From: Pseudomonadota bacterium
GTDB taxonomy: Bacteria > Pseudomonadota > Gammaproteobacteria > Burkholderiales > JAJZQI01
Direction of reading: 5' to 3'
Assembly (NCBI GenBank): GCA_021847305.1
Contig: JAJZTZ010000007.1
Location: forward strand, 1 to 40,853
DNA: 40,853 bases
Numbering within the stretch: position 1 is the stretch's first letter; each line of letters starts with the position of its first letter. The position numbers and the translations under genes are program-made. Under the pieces are notes generated by a model. That model did no database searches. It was given only the letters and a program-made list of their open reading frames with translations, and was not told where the DNA came from. Below, piece by piece: positions 8,923-18,494 of the stretch.

Positions 8923-9608
8923 GCCGCCGCACCCTGGCGCTGGAGAATATTGGAGAACTCTTCCATGAAGCTCTCAAAACGGATCGCCAGCCGGTCCACG
9001 TCATGGGTATAGCGGTTGTAGGCCACTACCGCCGGAATGGCCGCGAACAGACCCATGGCAGTGGCAATCAGCGCTTCGGCAATGCCGGGCGCCACGTGTG
9101 CCAGCGTCGCCTGCACCACGTTAGACAAACCGCGGAATGCGTTCATGATGCCCCATACGGTGCCGAACAGGCCGACATAAGGGCTGACCGAACCGACTGT
9201 GGCGAGGAAAGACAGGTGCCCCTCGAGCTGGTCCATCTCGCGCTGGTAAGTGGCGCGCATGGCGCGCTGCGCGCCGTGCATGGCATCGGTGCTATCCAGT
9301 TTGGGCTGGCGCTTCAATTTAAGAAATTCGCGAAAACCGGCTTCGAACACGCGTTCCATCGCGCCGCCATTGCCATGTGCACTGCTGGCACGCTGATACA
9401 GCGCGTTAAGGTCGGAACCGCTCCAGAACTCCTGCTCAAACTGCTGGGTCTGGCGCACCGCCTTGCGAATGGCAAAGCCCTTGAGAAAAATCAGCCACCA
9501 GGAAAACATCGATGCGCCCAGCAACCCGAGCATCACCAGCTGTACGATGATACTCGCATGGCTGACCATGGAAATGAATGACAGATCCTGCGTCACATTC
9601 GCAGACAT
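8919..9608 (-). CDS. tolQ: Tol-Pal system proton channel subunit TolQ
   Basis: A 229-residue MotA/TolQ/ExbB-family inner-membrane protein. Three membrane helices are visible: about residues 15-38, 135-160 (SVSPYVGLFGTVWGIMNAF) and 170-195 (GIAEALIATAMGLFAAIPAVVAYN), the last two lining the proton path. It forms the TolQR stator complex that energises TolA. It begins 24 bases after ybgC and overlaps tolR by an ATGA junction. Confidence 0.97.
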   Translation of the reverse strand: MSANVTQDLSFISMVSHASIIVQLVMLGLLGASMFSWWLIFLKGFAIRKAVRQTQQFEQEFWSGSDLNALYQRASSAHGNGGAMERVFEAGFREFLKLKRQPKLDSTDAMHGAQRAMRATYQREMDQLEGHLSFLATVGSVSPYVGLFGTVWGIMNAFRGLSNVVQATLAHVAPGIAEALIATAMGLFAAIPAVVAYNRYTHDVDRLAIRFESFMEEFSNILQRQGAAA

Positions 9609-9632
9609 TTCTTGTTGCTCCCTGAATAACGG

Positions 9633-10028
9633 TTATTTCTGCAAGGCTTCACGCACCACCTCAGGCATCGGCTCGGGCCTGAACGTCGCTGCACTGACGC
9701 AGGCCAGCCGAACTTCGGCGGTATTCAATACTTCGTCGCCCCGTACAATACGGTGGCTGACATAGATTTGGCTGCGGCCCAGCTGTTTTTGTTCCACATG
9801 CACATCCAGTGCGTCATTAAAACGCGCCGGCTTAAGGTATTCCGCACTGACCGAGCGAACTACAAAGACAATGCCGTACTCGTTTGCCAGATCGGTCTGC
9901 TCAAAGCCGCGGGCACGCAACCACTCGGTGCGCGCCCGCTCCATGAACTTGAGGTAGTTGGCGTAATACACCACCCCGCCCGAATCGGTATCCTCGTAAT
10001 ACACCCGGACCGGCCAGACAAAACTCAC
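9633..10028 (-). CDS. ybgC: YbgC-type acyl-CoA thioesterase of the tol-pal operon
   Basis: A 131-residue hot-dog fold thioesterase. The N-terminal [29 protein letters not shown]-type signature (shown here in parts: [19 protein letters not shown]) contains the catalytic Asp and the adjacent substrate-binding residues. Members hydrolyse short-chain or phospholipid-related acyl-CoA/ACP thioesters and usually open the tol-pal operon. The start overlaps the ruvB stop by four bases, so tol-pal transcription is probably fed from ruv genes upstream. Confidence 0.95.
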   Translation of the reverse strand: MSFVWPVRVYYEDTDSGGVVYYANYLKFMERARTEWLRARGFEQTDLANEYGIVFVVRSVSAEYLKPARFNDALDVHVEQKQLGRSQIYVSHRIVRGDEVLNTAEVRLACVSAATFRPEPMPEVVREALQK

Positions 10029-11068
10029 GCGCCGCCCTCGAACAAATCCCCGGCCAGCACATTGTTCGGTGCCGCCAGGCCGAAATGCTGATACGCCAGC
10101 GGCGTTGCCACCCGGCCACGCGGCGTGCGCTTGAGGTAGCCCTGCTGGATCAGATAGGGTTCCAGCACATCCTCAATGGTATCGCGCTCTTCGCCAATGG
10201 CCGCCGCCAGGTTTTCCACCCCCACCGGTCCGCCGCCGAACTTGTCGATGACTGCCGACAGGAGCTTACGGTCCATCACATCCAGCCCCGCCGCATCCAC
10301 GTCGAGCATGCGCAAAGCCGCATCGGCGACGGCCGCATCGGCCCGCCCGTCCGCCTTCACATCAGCGTAATCGCGCACCCGCCGTAACAGGCGGTTGGCA
10401 ATGCGCGGCGTGCCGCGCGAACGCTTGGCCACTTCCAGCGCGCCGTCCTCGGACAGCTGCATATCCAATAAGTTCGCCGAACGACTAACAATTTTCTGCA
10501 ATTCCTGCGGCGTGTAAAACTCCAGCCGCGCCACAATGCCGAAACGGTCGCGCAGCGGATTGGTGAGCATGCCGGCACGGGTAGTCGCCCCCACCAGCGT
10601 AAAAGGCGGCAGATCGAGTTTGACGGAGCGCGCCGCCGGCCCCTCGCCGATCATGATGTCGAGCTGAAAATCCTCCAGCGCCGGGTAAAGAATTTCCTCC
10701 ACTACCGGGCTCAGACGATGGATTTCGTCGATGAACAGCACATCGAAGGGTTCCAGATTGGTCAGCAACGCCGCCAGATCGCCGGCACGTTCCAGCACCG
10801 GACCAGAGGTCTGCTTCAGGTTAACACCCATTTCGCGCGCAATAATGTGCGCCAGCGTGGTCTTGCCCAAACCCGGCGGTCCGAACAGCAGCACGTGATC
10901 CAGCGCTTCCTTACGCTTCTTGGCCGCCTCGATAAAAATCTGCAGCTGGCCGCGTGCCTTTTCCTGGCCGACATATTCGTCCAGCAGCTTGGGGCGCAGG
11001 GCGCGCTCCACCGCATCTTCCTGCGGCGAGGAAACAGTCGGGGCAATCAGACGATCAGTCTCAATCAT
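10025..11068 (-). CDS. ruvB: Holliday junction branch-migration ATPase RuvB
   Basis: A 347-residue AAA+ motor that drives branch migration with RuvA. The Walker A motif GPPGLGKT is at residues 63-70, Walker B is FIDEIHR, sensor 1 is GATTRAGML, and the arginine finger region follows in PLRDRFG. The C-terminal winged helix (about 265-340) ends with [14 protein letters not shown], a RuvB signature. Overlaps with ruvA (4 bases) and ybgC (4 bases) show tight coupling. Confidence 0.98.
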   Translation of the reverse strand: MIETDRLIAPTVSSPQEDAVERALRPKLLDEYVGQEKARGQLQIFIEAAKKRKEALDHVLLFGPPGLGKTTLAHIIAREMGVNLKQTSGPVLERAGDLAALLTNLEPFDVLFIDEIHRLSPVVEEILYPALEDFQLDIMIGEGPAARSVKLDLPPFTLVGATTRAGMLTNPLRDRFGIVARLEFYTPQELQKIVSRSANLLDMQLSEDGALEVAKRSRGTPRIANRLLRRVRDYADVKADGRADAAVADAALRMLDVDAAGLDVMDRKLLSAVIDKFGGGPVGVENLAAAIGEERDTIEDVLEPYLIQQGYLKRTPRGRVATPLAYQHFGLAAPNNVLAGDLFEGGA

Positions 11069-11640
11069 GCTTTGGACAACAATTTAAGTGATTGACGGAT
11101 GGCATCGGCCAGCTCCAGTCCGGCAGGCAATTGCTTGACCGCCAGCTCGGCCTCCTTGGGATTATATCCCAGTGCCAGCAGCGCATTTGTTACATCCTGT
11201 TTCTTATCTTCCGGCTGCAGGGCAACAGCGGTTCCCGGCAGGTCGAGCTTGCCACGCAGCTCCAGCAGCAGGCGCTCGGCGGTTTTCTTGCCGACGCCGG
11301 GCACTTTGGTCAGACGCACTGCGTCACCGCTCATCACCGCACCAGCCAACTCCTGAGTCGACAAGCCGCTCAACACCGATAACGCCATTTTGGCGCCCAC
11401 ACCGGTAATCTTGAGTAACTGCCGGAAAGTCTGCCGCTCTTCCGCGGTGGCAAAGCCATACAGCAGCTGGGCATCTTCGCGCACGACAAAATGGGTCAGC
11501 AGCGTGACCACTTCACCATTGGCCGGCAGGGTGTAGAAGGTGCTCATCGGCACATCGACCTCATAGCCGACGCCATTTACATCCACCAGCACCATCGGCG
11601 GGTGTTTTTCCAGCAATTTGCCGTGCAGTCGACCGATCAT
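11065..11640 (-). CDS. ruvA: Holliday junction DNA-binding protein RuvA
   Basis: A 191-residue protein beginning [12 protein letters not shown], the canonical RuvA start; a 69-residue in-frame extension upstream lies inside the prenyltransferase gene and is rejected. Domain I (OB fold) is residues 1-62, domain II holds two helix-hairpin-helix motifs ([13 protein letters not shown] and [15 protein letters not shown]), and the mobile domain III (about 145-191) contacts RuvB. Its ATG overlaps the upstream prenyltransferase stop by four bases. Confidence 0.98.
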   Translation of the reverse strand: MIGRLHGKLLEKHPPMVLVDVNGVGYEVDVPMSTFYTLPANGEVVTLLTHFVVREDAQLLYGFATAEERQTFRQLLKITGVGAKMALSVLSGLSTQELAGAVMSGDAVRLTKVPGVGKKTAERLLLELRGKLDLPGTAVALQPEDKKQDVTNALLALGYNPKEAELAVKQLPAGLELADAIRQSLKLLSKA

Positions 11641-12578
11641 GCCGCCCCCAGAAAAAGTCCCAGCGCCAGCAGCACACCGTGCACATGCGCTGCCAGGATG
11701 GTTTGTTGAATAGCCGGCAACAGCGCCGGAGAATTTTCCGCCTGCGCGCGCAGCGTACGCGCCGCCTGCAGCGAAAGCGGCAAAGACAGGAAAGCCAGCC
11801 CCGCCCACGCCGGAAGGTGCTGCAACAGCAGCATCACCCCCAGCCACGCGGCCGACAACAGGGCAAACAAACCATACAGTCCGGCCGCGCGCTGGCGCCC
11901 CAGCCGCACCACCCAGTGATGCTTACCCGCCTGTTTGTCGGCCGCATAATCAGGAAACTGATTGATAAACAGAATCAGCATTACCAGCAGGGCATAGGAG
12001 CCGCCCGCCCACACCGCCAGCCAGCTGAATGCGCCGCGCTGCACGTAGTCGGCACCGATCACCAGCAGAGCAAAACAGACCGTGACCGTCAGCTCCCCCC
12101 AACCGCGACTGTTCAGTTTCAACGGCGGGGCAGAATAAGCCCAGCCGAGCACCACCCCTGCCAGCCCGATCCAGAACAGGCCTGCACCGGTTTGCGCCAG
12201 CAACCACAGACCGCCCGCCACCACGCATAGCAGCAGCACCACCCCGAACAGGCCAACCTGACGCAGACTGAGCACGCCGTTCTGGATAAAGCGGCTACCA
12301 CCGGTAAAGGGGAAGACCCGCTCGGTATTGGCGCTGTCGGTGCCGTTCAGCTCGTCATAATAGTCATTGAGCACATTCACCGCGGCATGCGTCAGCAGGG
12401 CCAGCAGCACCGTCATCAGTGCCAGCCCGGCATGCCATGGCACAGCGGAGAAATGAGCTGTGGCCATACCCAAGAGCACGGCCACAAGTGTGATGGTAAG
12501 AAATGCCGGGCGTGTCGCCAGCAGGTAGCGTTTAATCGGGTTTTCCAGCAAGGCTGGCATCGGTTCGGCTACAGACAT
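11637..12578 (-). CDS. UbiA-family prenyltransferase (MenA-like)
   Basis: A 313-residue integral membrane protein with about nine helices. The first Asp-rich motif is [11 protein letters not shown] (about residues 70-80), where Mg2+ and the prenyl diphosphate bind, and the second is [14 protein letters not shown] (about 205-218). This pattern and the N-terminal WLATRPAFL-like start (here [13 protein letters not shown]) resemble MenA, 1,4-dihydroxy-2-naphthoate prenyltransferase, more than UbiA. No other menaquinone gene is nearby, so the aromatic substrate is unknown. It sits between ruvC and ruvA, 112 bases after ruvC and overlapping ruvA by 4 bases. Confidence 0.85.
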   Translation of the reverse strand: MSVAEPMPALLENPIKRYLLATRPAFLTITLVAVLLGMATAHFSAVPWHAGLALMTVLLALLTHAAVNVLNDYYDELNGTDSANTERVFPFTGGSRFIQNGVLSLRQVGLFGVVLLLCVVAGGLWLLAQTGAGLFWIGLAGVVLGWAYSAPPLKLNSRGWGELTVTVCFALLVIGADYVQRGAFSWLAVWAGGSYALLVMLILFINQFPDYAADKQAGKHHWVVRLGRQRAAGLYGLFALLSAAWLGVMLLLQHLPAWAGLAFLSLPLSLQAARTLRAQAENSPALLPAIQQTILAAHVHGVLLALGLFLGAA

Positions 12579-12690
12579 GCTCCCTCCTCCTGCGGCCAGA
12601 TGACCGCTATTTTATAATTCTTGCTGCCTGACTGCTGCCGCCATATAGACGGCGTGTATCGCTGCCATTTGCCGGCTCGCCCCGGACTGC

Positions 12691-13218
12691 TCAGACCAGC
12701 CGCCCGCGCCGCACGCGCAGGCCGCGTGTCGCCAATTTACCCAGTCCCTGCCCGCCGTGCGCATGACAGATGGCGCAGGCCAGAGCATCGGCCGCATCCG
12801 CCTGCGGCGTCGCCGGCAGAGTCAGCAGACGTTTGACCATCTCCTGCACCTGTTCCTTACCAGCGTGGCCGTTACCCACCACTGCCTGCTTGATCTGCAG
12901 CGCCGTGTATTCAGCCACCGGCAGGTTCTGCAGCACCGCCGCGGAAATCGCCGCTCCGCGCGCCTGGCCGAGCAACAGCGTCGATTGCGGGTTGACGTTG
13001 ACGAACACCTGTTCGATGGCCACCTGCTGCGGTGTATATTCCCCAATCAACTCGGTCAGGCCGGACAGAATAACTTTCAGCCGCTCCGGCAAGGTGCCCT
13101 CGCCGCTTTTCACGACCCCGCTGGCGACGTAGACCAGCGACTGGCCGTGCTTTTCGATAAAACCGAAGCCCGTCATGCGCAGACCGGGGTCGATGCCGAG
13201 AATGCGCACGCCTGCCAA
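12691..13218 (-). CDS. ruvC: Holliday junction resolvase RuvC
   Basis: A 175-residue RNase H-fold endonuclease. Catalytic acidic residues appear in [14 protein letters not shown] (first Asp), VAIEQVF (Glu) and the C-terminal [16 protein letters not shown] (Asp pair). The start is uncertain: the TTG at 13218 has GAG seven bases upstream, while the GTG at 13209 gives the common RuvC start MRILGIDPG but has a purine stretch only one base away. It begins 4 bases after the yebC stop and cleaves junctions processed by RuvAB, encoded downstream. Confidence 0.95.
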   Translation of the reverse strand: MAGVRILGIDPGLRMTGFGFIEKHGQSLVYVASGVVKSGEGTLPERLKVILSGLTELIGEYTPQQVAIEQVFVNVNPQSTLLLGQARGAAISAAVLQNLPVAEYTALQIKQAVVGNGHAGKEQVQEMVKRLLTLPATPQADAADALACAICHAHGGQGLGKLATRGLRVRRGRLV

Positions 13219-13222
13219 GCCG

Positions 13223-13948
13223 TTACTCGCTGATCACGGCCGAGGTATACACTTCCTGCACGTCGTCCAGCGCATCGAAGGCATCCAGCAGCTTCTGCAT
13301 TTTCACCGCATCGTCGCCGGTCAATTCAATTTCATTCTGCGGCTTCATGGTCACTTCACCCATTTCCGCCTTGAAACCGGCCGCTTCCAGCTTTTCCTTC
13401 ACGGTACTGTATTCGTACGGCGGGGTAATGACCTCGATGGAACCGTCATCATGCGTCACCACGTCATCCGCACCGGCTTCCAGGGCTGCATCCATCAGCG
13501 CGGCTTCGTCGGTGCCGGGGGCGAAAATCAAATAGCCGCAGTGGGTAAACTGGAACGCCACGCAACCGTCCGTACCCATGTTGCCGCCGTATTTGCTGAA
13601 GGCGTGACGTACATCGGCCACGGTCCGGGTGCGGTTGTCGGTCAGGCAGTCCACCATCACCGCCGCACCGCCGATGCCGTAACCTTCGTAGCGGATTTCC
13701 TCGTAGTTCACGCCTTCCAGTTCACCGGTACCGCGCTTGACTGCGCGGTCGATGTTGTCGGCCGGCATGTTCTCTTCCTTGGCCTTTTCAATCGCCAGAC
13801 GCAGACGCGGATTGAAGTTCATGTCGCCGCCGCCCATCTTGGCGGCCACGGTGATTTCCTTGATCAGCTTGGTAAAGATCTTGCCGCGCTTGGCATCCTG
13901 ACGGCCCTTACGGTGCTGAATATTTGCCCACTTGGAATGACCTGCCAT
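13223..13948 (-). CDS. yebC: YebC/PmpR-family transcription or translation factor
   Basis: A 241-residue protein, the standard size. The start [20 protein letters not shown] is nearly invariant in the family, and [24 protein letters not shown] and YEYSTV mark the three domains. Members are DNA-binding regulators or translation factors relieving ribosome stalling at proline stretches; which applies here is unknown. As the first gene of the minus-strand ruv run it probably carries the operon promoter. A CAGGAAAA element precedes the ATG. Confidence 0.95.
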   Translation of the reverse strand: MAGHSKWANIQHRKGRQDAKRGKIFTKLIKEITVAAKMGGGDMNFNPRLRLAIEKAKEENMPADNIDRAVKRGTGELEGVNYEEIRYEGYGIGGAAVMVDCLTDNRTRTVADVRHAFSKYGGNMGTDGCVAFQFTHCGYLIFAPGTDEAALMDAALEAGADDVVTHDDGSIEVITPPYEYSTVKEKLEAAGFKAEMGEVTMKPQNEIELTGDDAVKMQKLLDAFDALDDVQEVYTSAVISE

Positions 13949-14004
13949 ACAATTTTCCTGCTAAATTCTTAAAACCATAATCCTACCATATCGGAACCCG
14001 CCAG

Positions 14005-15456
14005 ATGACTGCTCCGCTGCTGCTCGCCAAAGGTGAAAACGAGTGTTTCCTGCTGCCGGCCATGGCCAACCGCCACGGCCTGATTACCGGCGCCACCGGC
14101 ACGGGCAAGACAGTGACCCTGCAGGTGCTGGCCGAATACTTCAGCCGCATGGGCGTGCCGGTGTTTCTCTCCGACATAAAGGGCGACCTGTCCGGCATCA
14201 GCCAGCCGGGTAAAAGCAGTCGGAAACTGACAGAGCGCTTGCAAAAAATCGGCTTGCCGGAGCCCGACTTTGCCGCCTGCCCGGTCACCTTCTGGGATGT
14301 ATTCGGTGAACAGGGTCACCCGGTGCGCGCCACCGTATCCGACATGGGGCCATTATTGCTTGGCCGCATGCTGGGGCTGAACGACACGCAGCAGGGCGTG
14401 CTGACGCTTGCCTTTAAAATCGCCGACGACAACGGCCTGCTGCTGCTCGATATGAAAGACCTGCGTGCCATGCTGCAGCACGTGGGCGACAACGCCAAGG
14501 ATTTCACCACTGCATACGGCAACATCTCCAGCGCCAGCGTCGGCGCCATACAGCGCGCCTTGCTGACCCTGGAACACGAGGGCGGTGACCAGTTATTCGG
14601 CGAACCGGCGCTGAATATCGATGACCTGCTGCAAACCGATGAAAAAGGCCGCGGCATGGTCAATCTGCTGGCTGCCGACAAGCTGATGAATGCCCCCAAG
14701 GTCTATGCCGTGTTTCTGTTGTGGCTGCTGTCGGAACTGTTCGAACGCCTGCCCGAAGTCGGCGACATGGAAAAACCAAAACTGGTGTTTTTCTTTGATG
14801 AGGCGCACCTGCTGTTCAACGAAGCGCCGAAGATCCTGCTGGACAAGATCGAGCAGGTGGTCCGCCTGATCCGCTCCAAAGGGGTGGGCGTGTTTTTCGT
14901 CACCCAGAACCCGCTCGACATCCCCGACACCGTGCTGGGCCAGCTTGGCAATCGCGTACAACATGCGCTGCGCGCCTTTACCCCGCGCGACCAGAAGGCG
15001 GTCAAGGCGGCAGCCGAAACCATGCGCGGCAACGACAAACTGGATGAAGTCAGTGCCATCACCGAGCTGGGCGTGGGTGAAGCACTGGTGTCCCTGCTGG
15101 ACGAAAAGGGCCGCCCGGCAGTGGTGGAACGCGCCTTCATTGCGCCGCCAGCCAGCCAGATCGGCCCGATCACCGCCGAAACACGCAACCAGCTGATGCG
15201 ACAATCACTGGTCTATGGCCATTATGAAAATGCCATCGACCGGGAATCGGCCTATGAAATCCTCAAGTCGCGTGCCGCAGCGGCAACAGCCTCAACTGCC
15301 GACAGCCCCACGCACAATGCGCCTGCGCGAGCCACCGACGGGGTATTTGAAGCCTTGGCCAAAAGTGCGGCACGCGCCATCGGCAGCCAGCTCGGCCGCG
15401 AAATCATTCGCGGTGTGCTGGGAAGCATTCTCGGCGGCGGCAGCCGACGGCGCTGA
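14005..15456 (+). CDS. HerA-like ATPase, DUF853 family (YjgR-like)
   Basis: A 483-residue P-loop ATPase of the HerA/FtsK group. Walker A is GATGTGKT at residues 30-37, and Walker B is LVFFFDEAH with Asp265-Glu266. [29 protein letters not shown]-type segments (seen as TQNPLDIPD and [12 protein letters not shown]) are DUF853 hallmarks. The C-terminus is an Ala-rich linker followed by a Gly/Arg tail ([11 protein letters not shown]). The family is predicted to be a DNA-translocating helicase but its role is undefined. It is monocistronic, divergent from yebC with a 56-base gap; no NurA nuclease is nearby, so a HerA-NurA repair or defence role is not supported. Confidence 0.9.
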   Translation: MTAPLLLAKGENECFLLPAMANRHGLITGATGTGKTVTLQVLAEYFSRMGVPVFLSDIKGDLSGISQPGKSSRKLTERLQKIGLPEPDFAACPVTFWDVFGEQGHPVRATVSDMGPLLLGRMLGLNDTQQGVLTLAFKIADDNGLLLLDMKDLRAMLQHVGDNAKDFTTAYGNISSASVGAIQRALLTLEHEGGDQLFGEPALNIDDLLQTDEKGRGMVNLLAADKLMNAPKVYAVFLLWLLSELFERLPEVGDMEKPKLVFFFDEAHLLFNEAPKILLDKIEQVVRLIRSKGVGVFFVTQNPLDIPDTVLGQLGNRVQHALRAFTPRDQKAVKAAAETMRGNDKLDEVSAITELGVGEALVSLLDEKGRPAVVERAFIAPPASQIGPITAETRNQLMRQSLVYGHYENAIDRESAYEILKSRAAAATASTADSPTHNAPARATDGVFEALAKSAARAIGSQLGREIIRGVLGSILGGGSRRR

Positions 15457-15604
15457 CCGGCCAGCTGCCTCAATTTTCCATCGAAACAATCTGTAACAAC
15501 TCGTAATAGAGTGGAAAAACTCCTGCCGATATTCCCATAGCATAATGGGTCCGTGGCGCAACATTGCCCATCAAAACCAATTCCATTACTTTAGGAGAGA
15601 AACA

Positions 15605-15829
15605 ATGAAGAAACTGGCTGCCGCTGTCATCCTCACCCTGCTGTCCTCTGCTATCGCTTTTGCCCAGCCCACCGGCGAACGCATGGCCAATGCCCAGGCA
15701 ACCGCCCAGCAAAAGAAAGCCACCTGGGACTCCATGAGCACCAAGGAAAAAGCCCAGAAGCGCGCCAGCGCTCGCAAGACCATGCACCAGAAGAAAGTTG
15801 AAGTACAGTCCAACCAGTCCGGTAACTAA
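15605..15829 (+). CDS. Small secreted Lys/Ala-rich protein, unknown function
   Basis: A 74-residue protein starting at an ATG preceded by a strong AGGAGAGAAAC element, which excludes the longer in-frame upstream start at 15545. A signal peptide (MKKLAAAVILTLLSSAIAFA) with an AFA cleavage site precedes a mature chain of about 54 residues that is Lys, Ala, Gln and Met rich, free of Cys, strongly basic and likely helical (TWDSMSTKEKAQKRASARKT). I recognise no domain. It is followed by a GC-rich hairpin at 15840-15870, consistent with a separate short transcript. Confidence 0.75.
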   Translation: MKKLAAAVILTLLSSAIAFAQPTGERMANAQATAQQKKATWDSMSTKEKAQKRASARKTMHQKKVEVQSNQSGN

Positions 15830-15839
15830 TCCAGACCTA

Positions 15840-15870
15840 CCGCTCTGTCGCCAGTTCTGCGGCAGAGCGG
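15840..15870 (+). terminator. Hairpin after the small secreted protein gene
   Basis: CCGCTCTGTCGC (15840-15851) pairs with GCGGCAGAGCGG (15859-15870), 12 base pairs with one G-U and a 7-base loop, starting 10 bases after the stop. A C-run rather than a T-run follows, so it may stabilise the 3' end instead of acting as a classical intrinsic terminator. Confidence 0.45.
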
Positions 15871-16054
15871 CCCCCCACCTTCCCCGCCTTTTCGTTCTCG
15901 CCGCATTTCCGTCTACCCCGTTACAATTTCACCGTTTGCGGGTAAAATTCGCGCCCCTTGTTTCTTAAGTGCTTTTCATCTATACCTAGTAATTCAAGCC
16001 GTACCCATAACAAATACATTTTTTCAGAACAATCAACACTGTGGAGCTTTATTC

Positions 16055-16375
16055 ATGTCAAAACCCGCTCTGAACTGGGTCGCCATTGATGCCGACCCAC
16101 GTTTCCAGGCCCTGCACCGGAAAAAATCCCGCTTTCTGATCAGCCTGATGGTCATTTCCATGGCCTACTACTTCATGCTGCCGGTGATGGCGGCTTACTA
16201 CCCGAACATTTTCAACATCAAAGTCTGGGGGCCGGTTAATGTCGGACTGCTGTTCGCTTTGTCGGAATTTGTCGTCGCCTGGGGTATTGCGGTGATTTAC
16301 GCCCGTCGCGCCAACAGTGAGTTTGATGCCATGGCAGCCGAGCTTGCCAAAGATGCACACAAGTTCGGAGCCTGA
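16055..16375 (+). CDS. DUF485 small membrane subunit paired with ActP-type symporter
   Basis: A 106-residue membrane protein with two helices (about residues 28-50 and 63-85). The opening DPRFQALHRKKSRF and the closing YARRANSEFDAMA match the DUF485 (YjcH) pattern. DUF485 genes lie next to actP in many proteobacteria and are assumed to be accessory subunits of the acetate permease. Two bases separate it from the symporter gene, so the two are co-translated. Upstream, TTGTTT (15958) and TATACC (15981) are 17 bases apart but match the promoter consensus only weakly. Confidence 0.85.
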   Translation: MSKPALNWVAIDADPRFQALHRKKSRFLISLMVISMAYYFMLPVMAAYYPNIFNIKVWGPVNVGLLFALSEFVVAWGIAVIYARRANSEFDAMAAELAKDAHKFGA

Positions 16376-16377
16376 CC

Positions 16378-18417
16378 ATGACAACACGCAAAAATCTTTC
16401 CCTGCTGGCCGCTCTCTCGCTGCTGGGCGCCAGCACCCCAGTCCTGGCTGCCGGCGGCGCCGTAGCCGACGAATACAAATGGATGACCTTCGCGGTATTC
16501 GGCACGATTATCGCCATCACCATGTACATTACTTTCTGGGCCGCCAAGTCGACCACCTCAGCCGCCGGTTTCTATGCTGCCGGCCGTTCGGTGACCGGCG
16601 TGCAGAACGGCTGGGCGATTGCCGGCGACTACCTGTCTGCCGCATCGTTCCTCGGTATTGCCGGGCTGATCTCTCTGTACGGCTACGACGGCTTCATGTA
16701 TTCCGTCGGCTTCCTGGTAGCCTACATCACCGTGTTGCTGGTCATTGCCGAACCCTGCCGTAACATCGGCAAGTACACCCTGGGTGACATTCTGGCGTTC
16801 CGCAACAACCCCAAGGCCTCGAAAACCGTTGCTGCTCTTTCCACCATCACCGTATCCACTTTTTACCTGATCGCGCAGATGGTAGGCGGCGGCGTGCTGA
16901 TCAAAACCCTGATCGGTATCGACTACGAGGTTTCGGTGATCGGCGTGGGCATCCTGATGCTGGCCTATGTAGTGTTTGGCGGCATGAAAGCCACCACCTG
17001 GGTACAGATCGTTAAGGCGGTGCTGCTGGTTGCAGCCTCACTGCTGCTGGTCGCGTTTGTCTGGGCGCCGTATGGCTTCAGCCTGCCTGGCTTCCTGGAC
17101 GGCGTAATCCACAACAAGGACGTACAAGGCCAGGTTGCCAAACTGCTGGGCGATTCAGCCAGTAACATGACGCCGGAAGAACTGGGCCAGCGCTTCCTCG
17201 AACCGGGGCTGTTCCTGAAAAATCCGATCGACCAGATCTCCCTTGGTCTGGCGCTGGTACTCGGTACAGCCGGCCTGCCACACATCCTGATGCGCTTCTT
17301 TACCGTGCCGAATGCACAGGAAGCGCGTAAATCGGTGATCTGGGCCATGACCATCATCGGCGGCTTCTACGTCCTGACCCTGTTCCTGGGCATGGGCGCA
17401 GCCATCAACGTTGGTACCGGCCCGATCATTGCCCTGGACAAGGGCGGCAACATGGCCGCTCCGCTGCTGGCGCAATTCGTCGGCGGCGGCCCGGACTCCA
17501 TGCTGGGCAACCTGTTCCTCGCCTTCGTTGCCGCCGTCGCCTTTGCCACCATCGTGGCCGTGGTTGCCGGTCTGGTGCTGGCATCCGCTTCCGCCATGGC
17601 GCATGACATCTACGTCGGCGTCATCCGCGGCGACCATGCCACCCCGGAAGAGCAGGTGCGTGCCGCGCGCATTTCCTCCATCATCGTCGGCATCATCTCC
17701 ATCATTCTGGGCATTCTGTCCAAAGGTCAGAACGTCGCCCATCTGGTGGGCCTGGCTTTTGCCGTTGCCGCCTCCTCCAACCTGCCGGCCGTGATCCTCA
17801 CCCTGCACTGGCGCAAGTGCAACACCACCGGCGTCGTACTGGGCATGCTGGTTGGCGCCCTGTCCGCCATCGGCCTGGTGCTGATCTCCCCCAACATGAC
17901 CTACCCGCAGGCTGTGGTCAAGGCAGCGCACAAGGTACTGGAAGGCGAGCCGGCACAGGAAGCCAAACCGGCCGTTGCCGCCAAGCCTGGTGAAGGCTTT
18001 GTCTGCGAGCTGTTTGCCGTGTGCGAAAAAGCCGAACCGGCCAAACCGGCCACCGACGCCAAACCGGCCAAACCCGGTGCCATCGAGAAGCTGGCCAAAA
18101 CCGAGGCCTCCCTGGCTGCTACCACCGATGCAGCCGAGCAGGCCAAGCTGACCAAGGAGATCGAGAAGCTCCAGGGCGACATCAAGAAAGCTCAGGATGA
18201 TCTGGCCAAGTTCGACGGCCAGAAGACCAGCATGGTCGGCCTGGAAAAACCCTTCTTCCTGCTTAAGAATCCCGGCCTGATCTCGATCCCGCTGGGCTTC
18301 CTGATGGTGATCATCGGTTCGCTGCTGACTCGCGACAAGCGCGCTGAAGAAACCTGGGAAGAACTGTACGTCCGCCAGAACACCGGTATTCATGCAGAAG
18401 AGGCCACTGCCCACTGA
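16378..18417 (+). CDS. actP: Cation/acetate symporter ActP-like, with large C-terminal insert
   Basis: A 679-residue sodium:solute symporter (SSS family) importing acetate or a related monocarboxylate. A signal-like N-terminus (LSLLGASTPVLA) is followed by about 13 helices; AGRSVTGVQNGWAIAGDYLSAASFLGI, LPHILMRFFTVPNAQEARKS (in parts) and GLAFAVAASSNLPAV are ActP signatures. Typical ActP is about 550 residues. The extra length is an insert at about residues 515-620 between the last two helices: Ala/Pro/Lys-rich repeats (AKPA), two Cys in GFVCELFAVCEK, and a coiled-coil stretch (LTKEIEKLQGDIKKAQDDL). The C-terminal helix and tail ELYVRQNTGIHAEEA then resume normally. Substrate is inferred from family only. 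Confidence 0.85.
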   Translation: MTTRKNLSLLAALSLLGASTPVLAAGGAVADEYKWMTFAVFGTIIAITMYITFWAAKSTTSAAGFYAAGRSVTGVQNGWAIAGDYLSAASFLGIAGLISLYGYDGFMYSVGFLVAYITVLLVIAEPCRNIGKYTLGDILAFRNNPKASKTVAALSTITVSTFYLIAQMVGGGVLIKTLIGIDYEVSVIGVGILMLAYVVFGGMKATTWVQIVKAVLLVAASLLLVAFVWAPYGFSLPGFLDGVIHNKDVQGQVAKLLGDSASNMTPEELGQRFLEPGLFLKNPIDQISLGLALVLGTAGLPHILMRFFTVPNAQEARKSVIWAMTIIGGFYVLTLFLGMGAAINVGTGPIIALDKGGNMAAPLLAQFVGGGPDSMLGNLFLAFVAAVAFATIVAVVAGLVLASASAMAHDIYVGVIRGDHATPEEQVRAARISSIIVGIISIILGILSKGQNVAHLVGLAFAVAASSNLPAVILTLHWRKCNTTGVVLGMLVGALSAIGLVLISPNMTYPQAVVKAAHKVLEGEPAQEAKPAVAAKPGEGFVCELFAVCEKAEPAKPATDAKPAKPGAIEKLAKTEASLAATTDAAEQAKLTKEIEKLQGDIKKAQDDLAKFDGQKTSMVGLEKPFFLLKNPGLISIPLGFLMVIIGSLLTRDKRAEETWEELYVRQNTGIHAEEATAH

Positions 18418-18433
18418 GCATTCACCTGCCCAG

Positions 18434-18461
18434 AAAAAAGCCCCCATCCGGGGGCTTTTTT
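18434..18461. terminator. Bidirectional intrinsic terminator between actP and the UPF0114 gene
   Basis: AAAAAAGCCCCC (18434-18445) pairs perfectly with GGGGGCTTTTTT (18450-18461) around the 4-base loop ATCC. The T-run on one strand and the A-run on the other make it functional in both directions for the convergent genes. Confidence 0.9.
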
Positions 18462-18494
18462 ATTGCTGCTTTATTGCGATTGGGCTGAGGAGAA

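Noticed and set aside
11641-11847. N-terminal extension of RuvA inside the prenyltransferase gene
   Set aside because: The extension has no RuvA homology and the canonical [12 protein letters not shown] start with an ATGA overlap is at 11640.
14005-15456. HerA-like ATPase as part of an anti-phage system
   Set aside because: No nuclease, SIR2, NurA or other effector gene is adjacent and the sequence matches the widespread DUF853 housekeeping family.
17155-18447. Minus-strand 430-codon open frame opposite actP
   Set aside because: Composition (Gly/Gln/His/Asp repeats) is the reverse complement of membrane helices of actP, and it would run through the bidirectional terminator.
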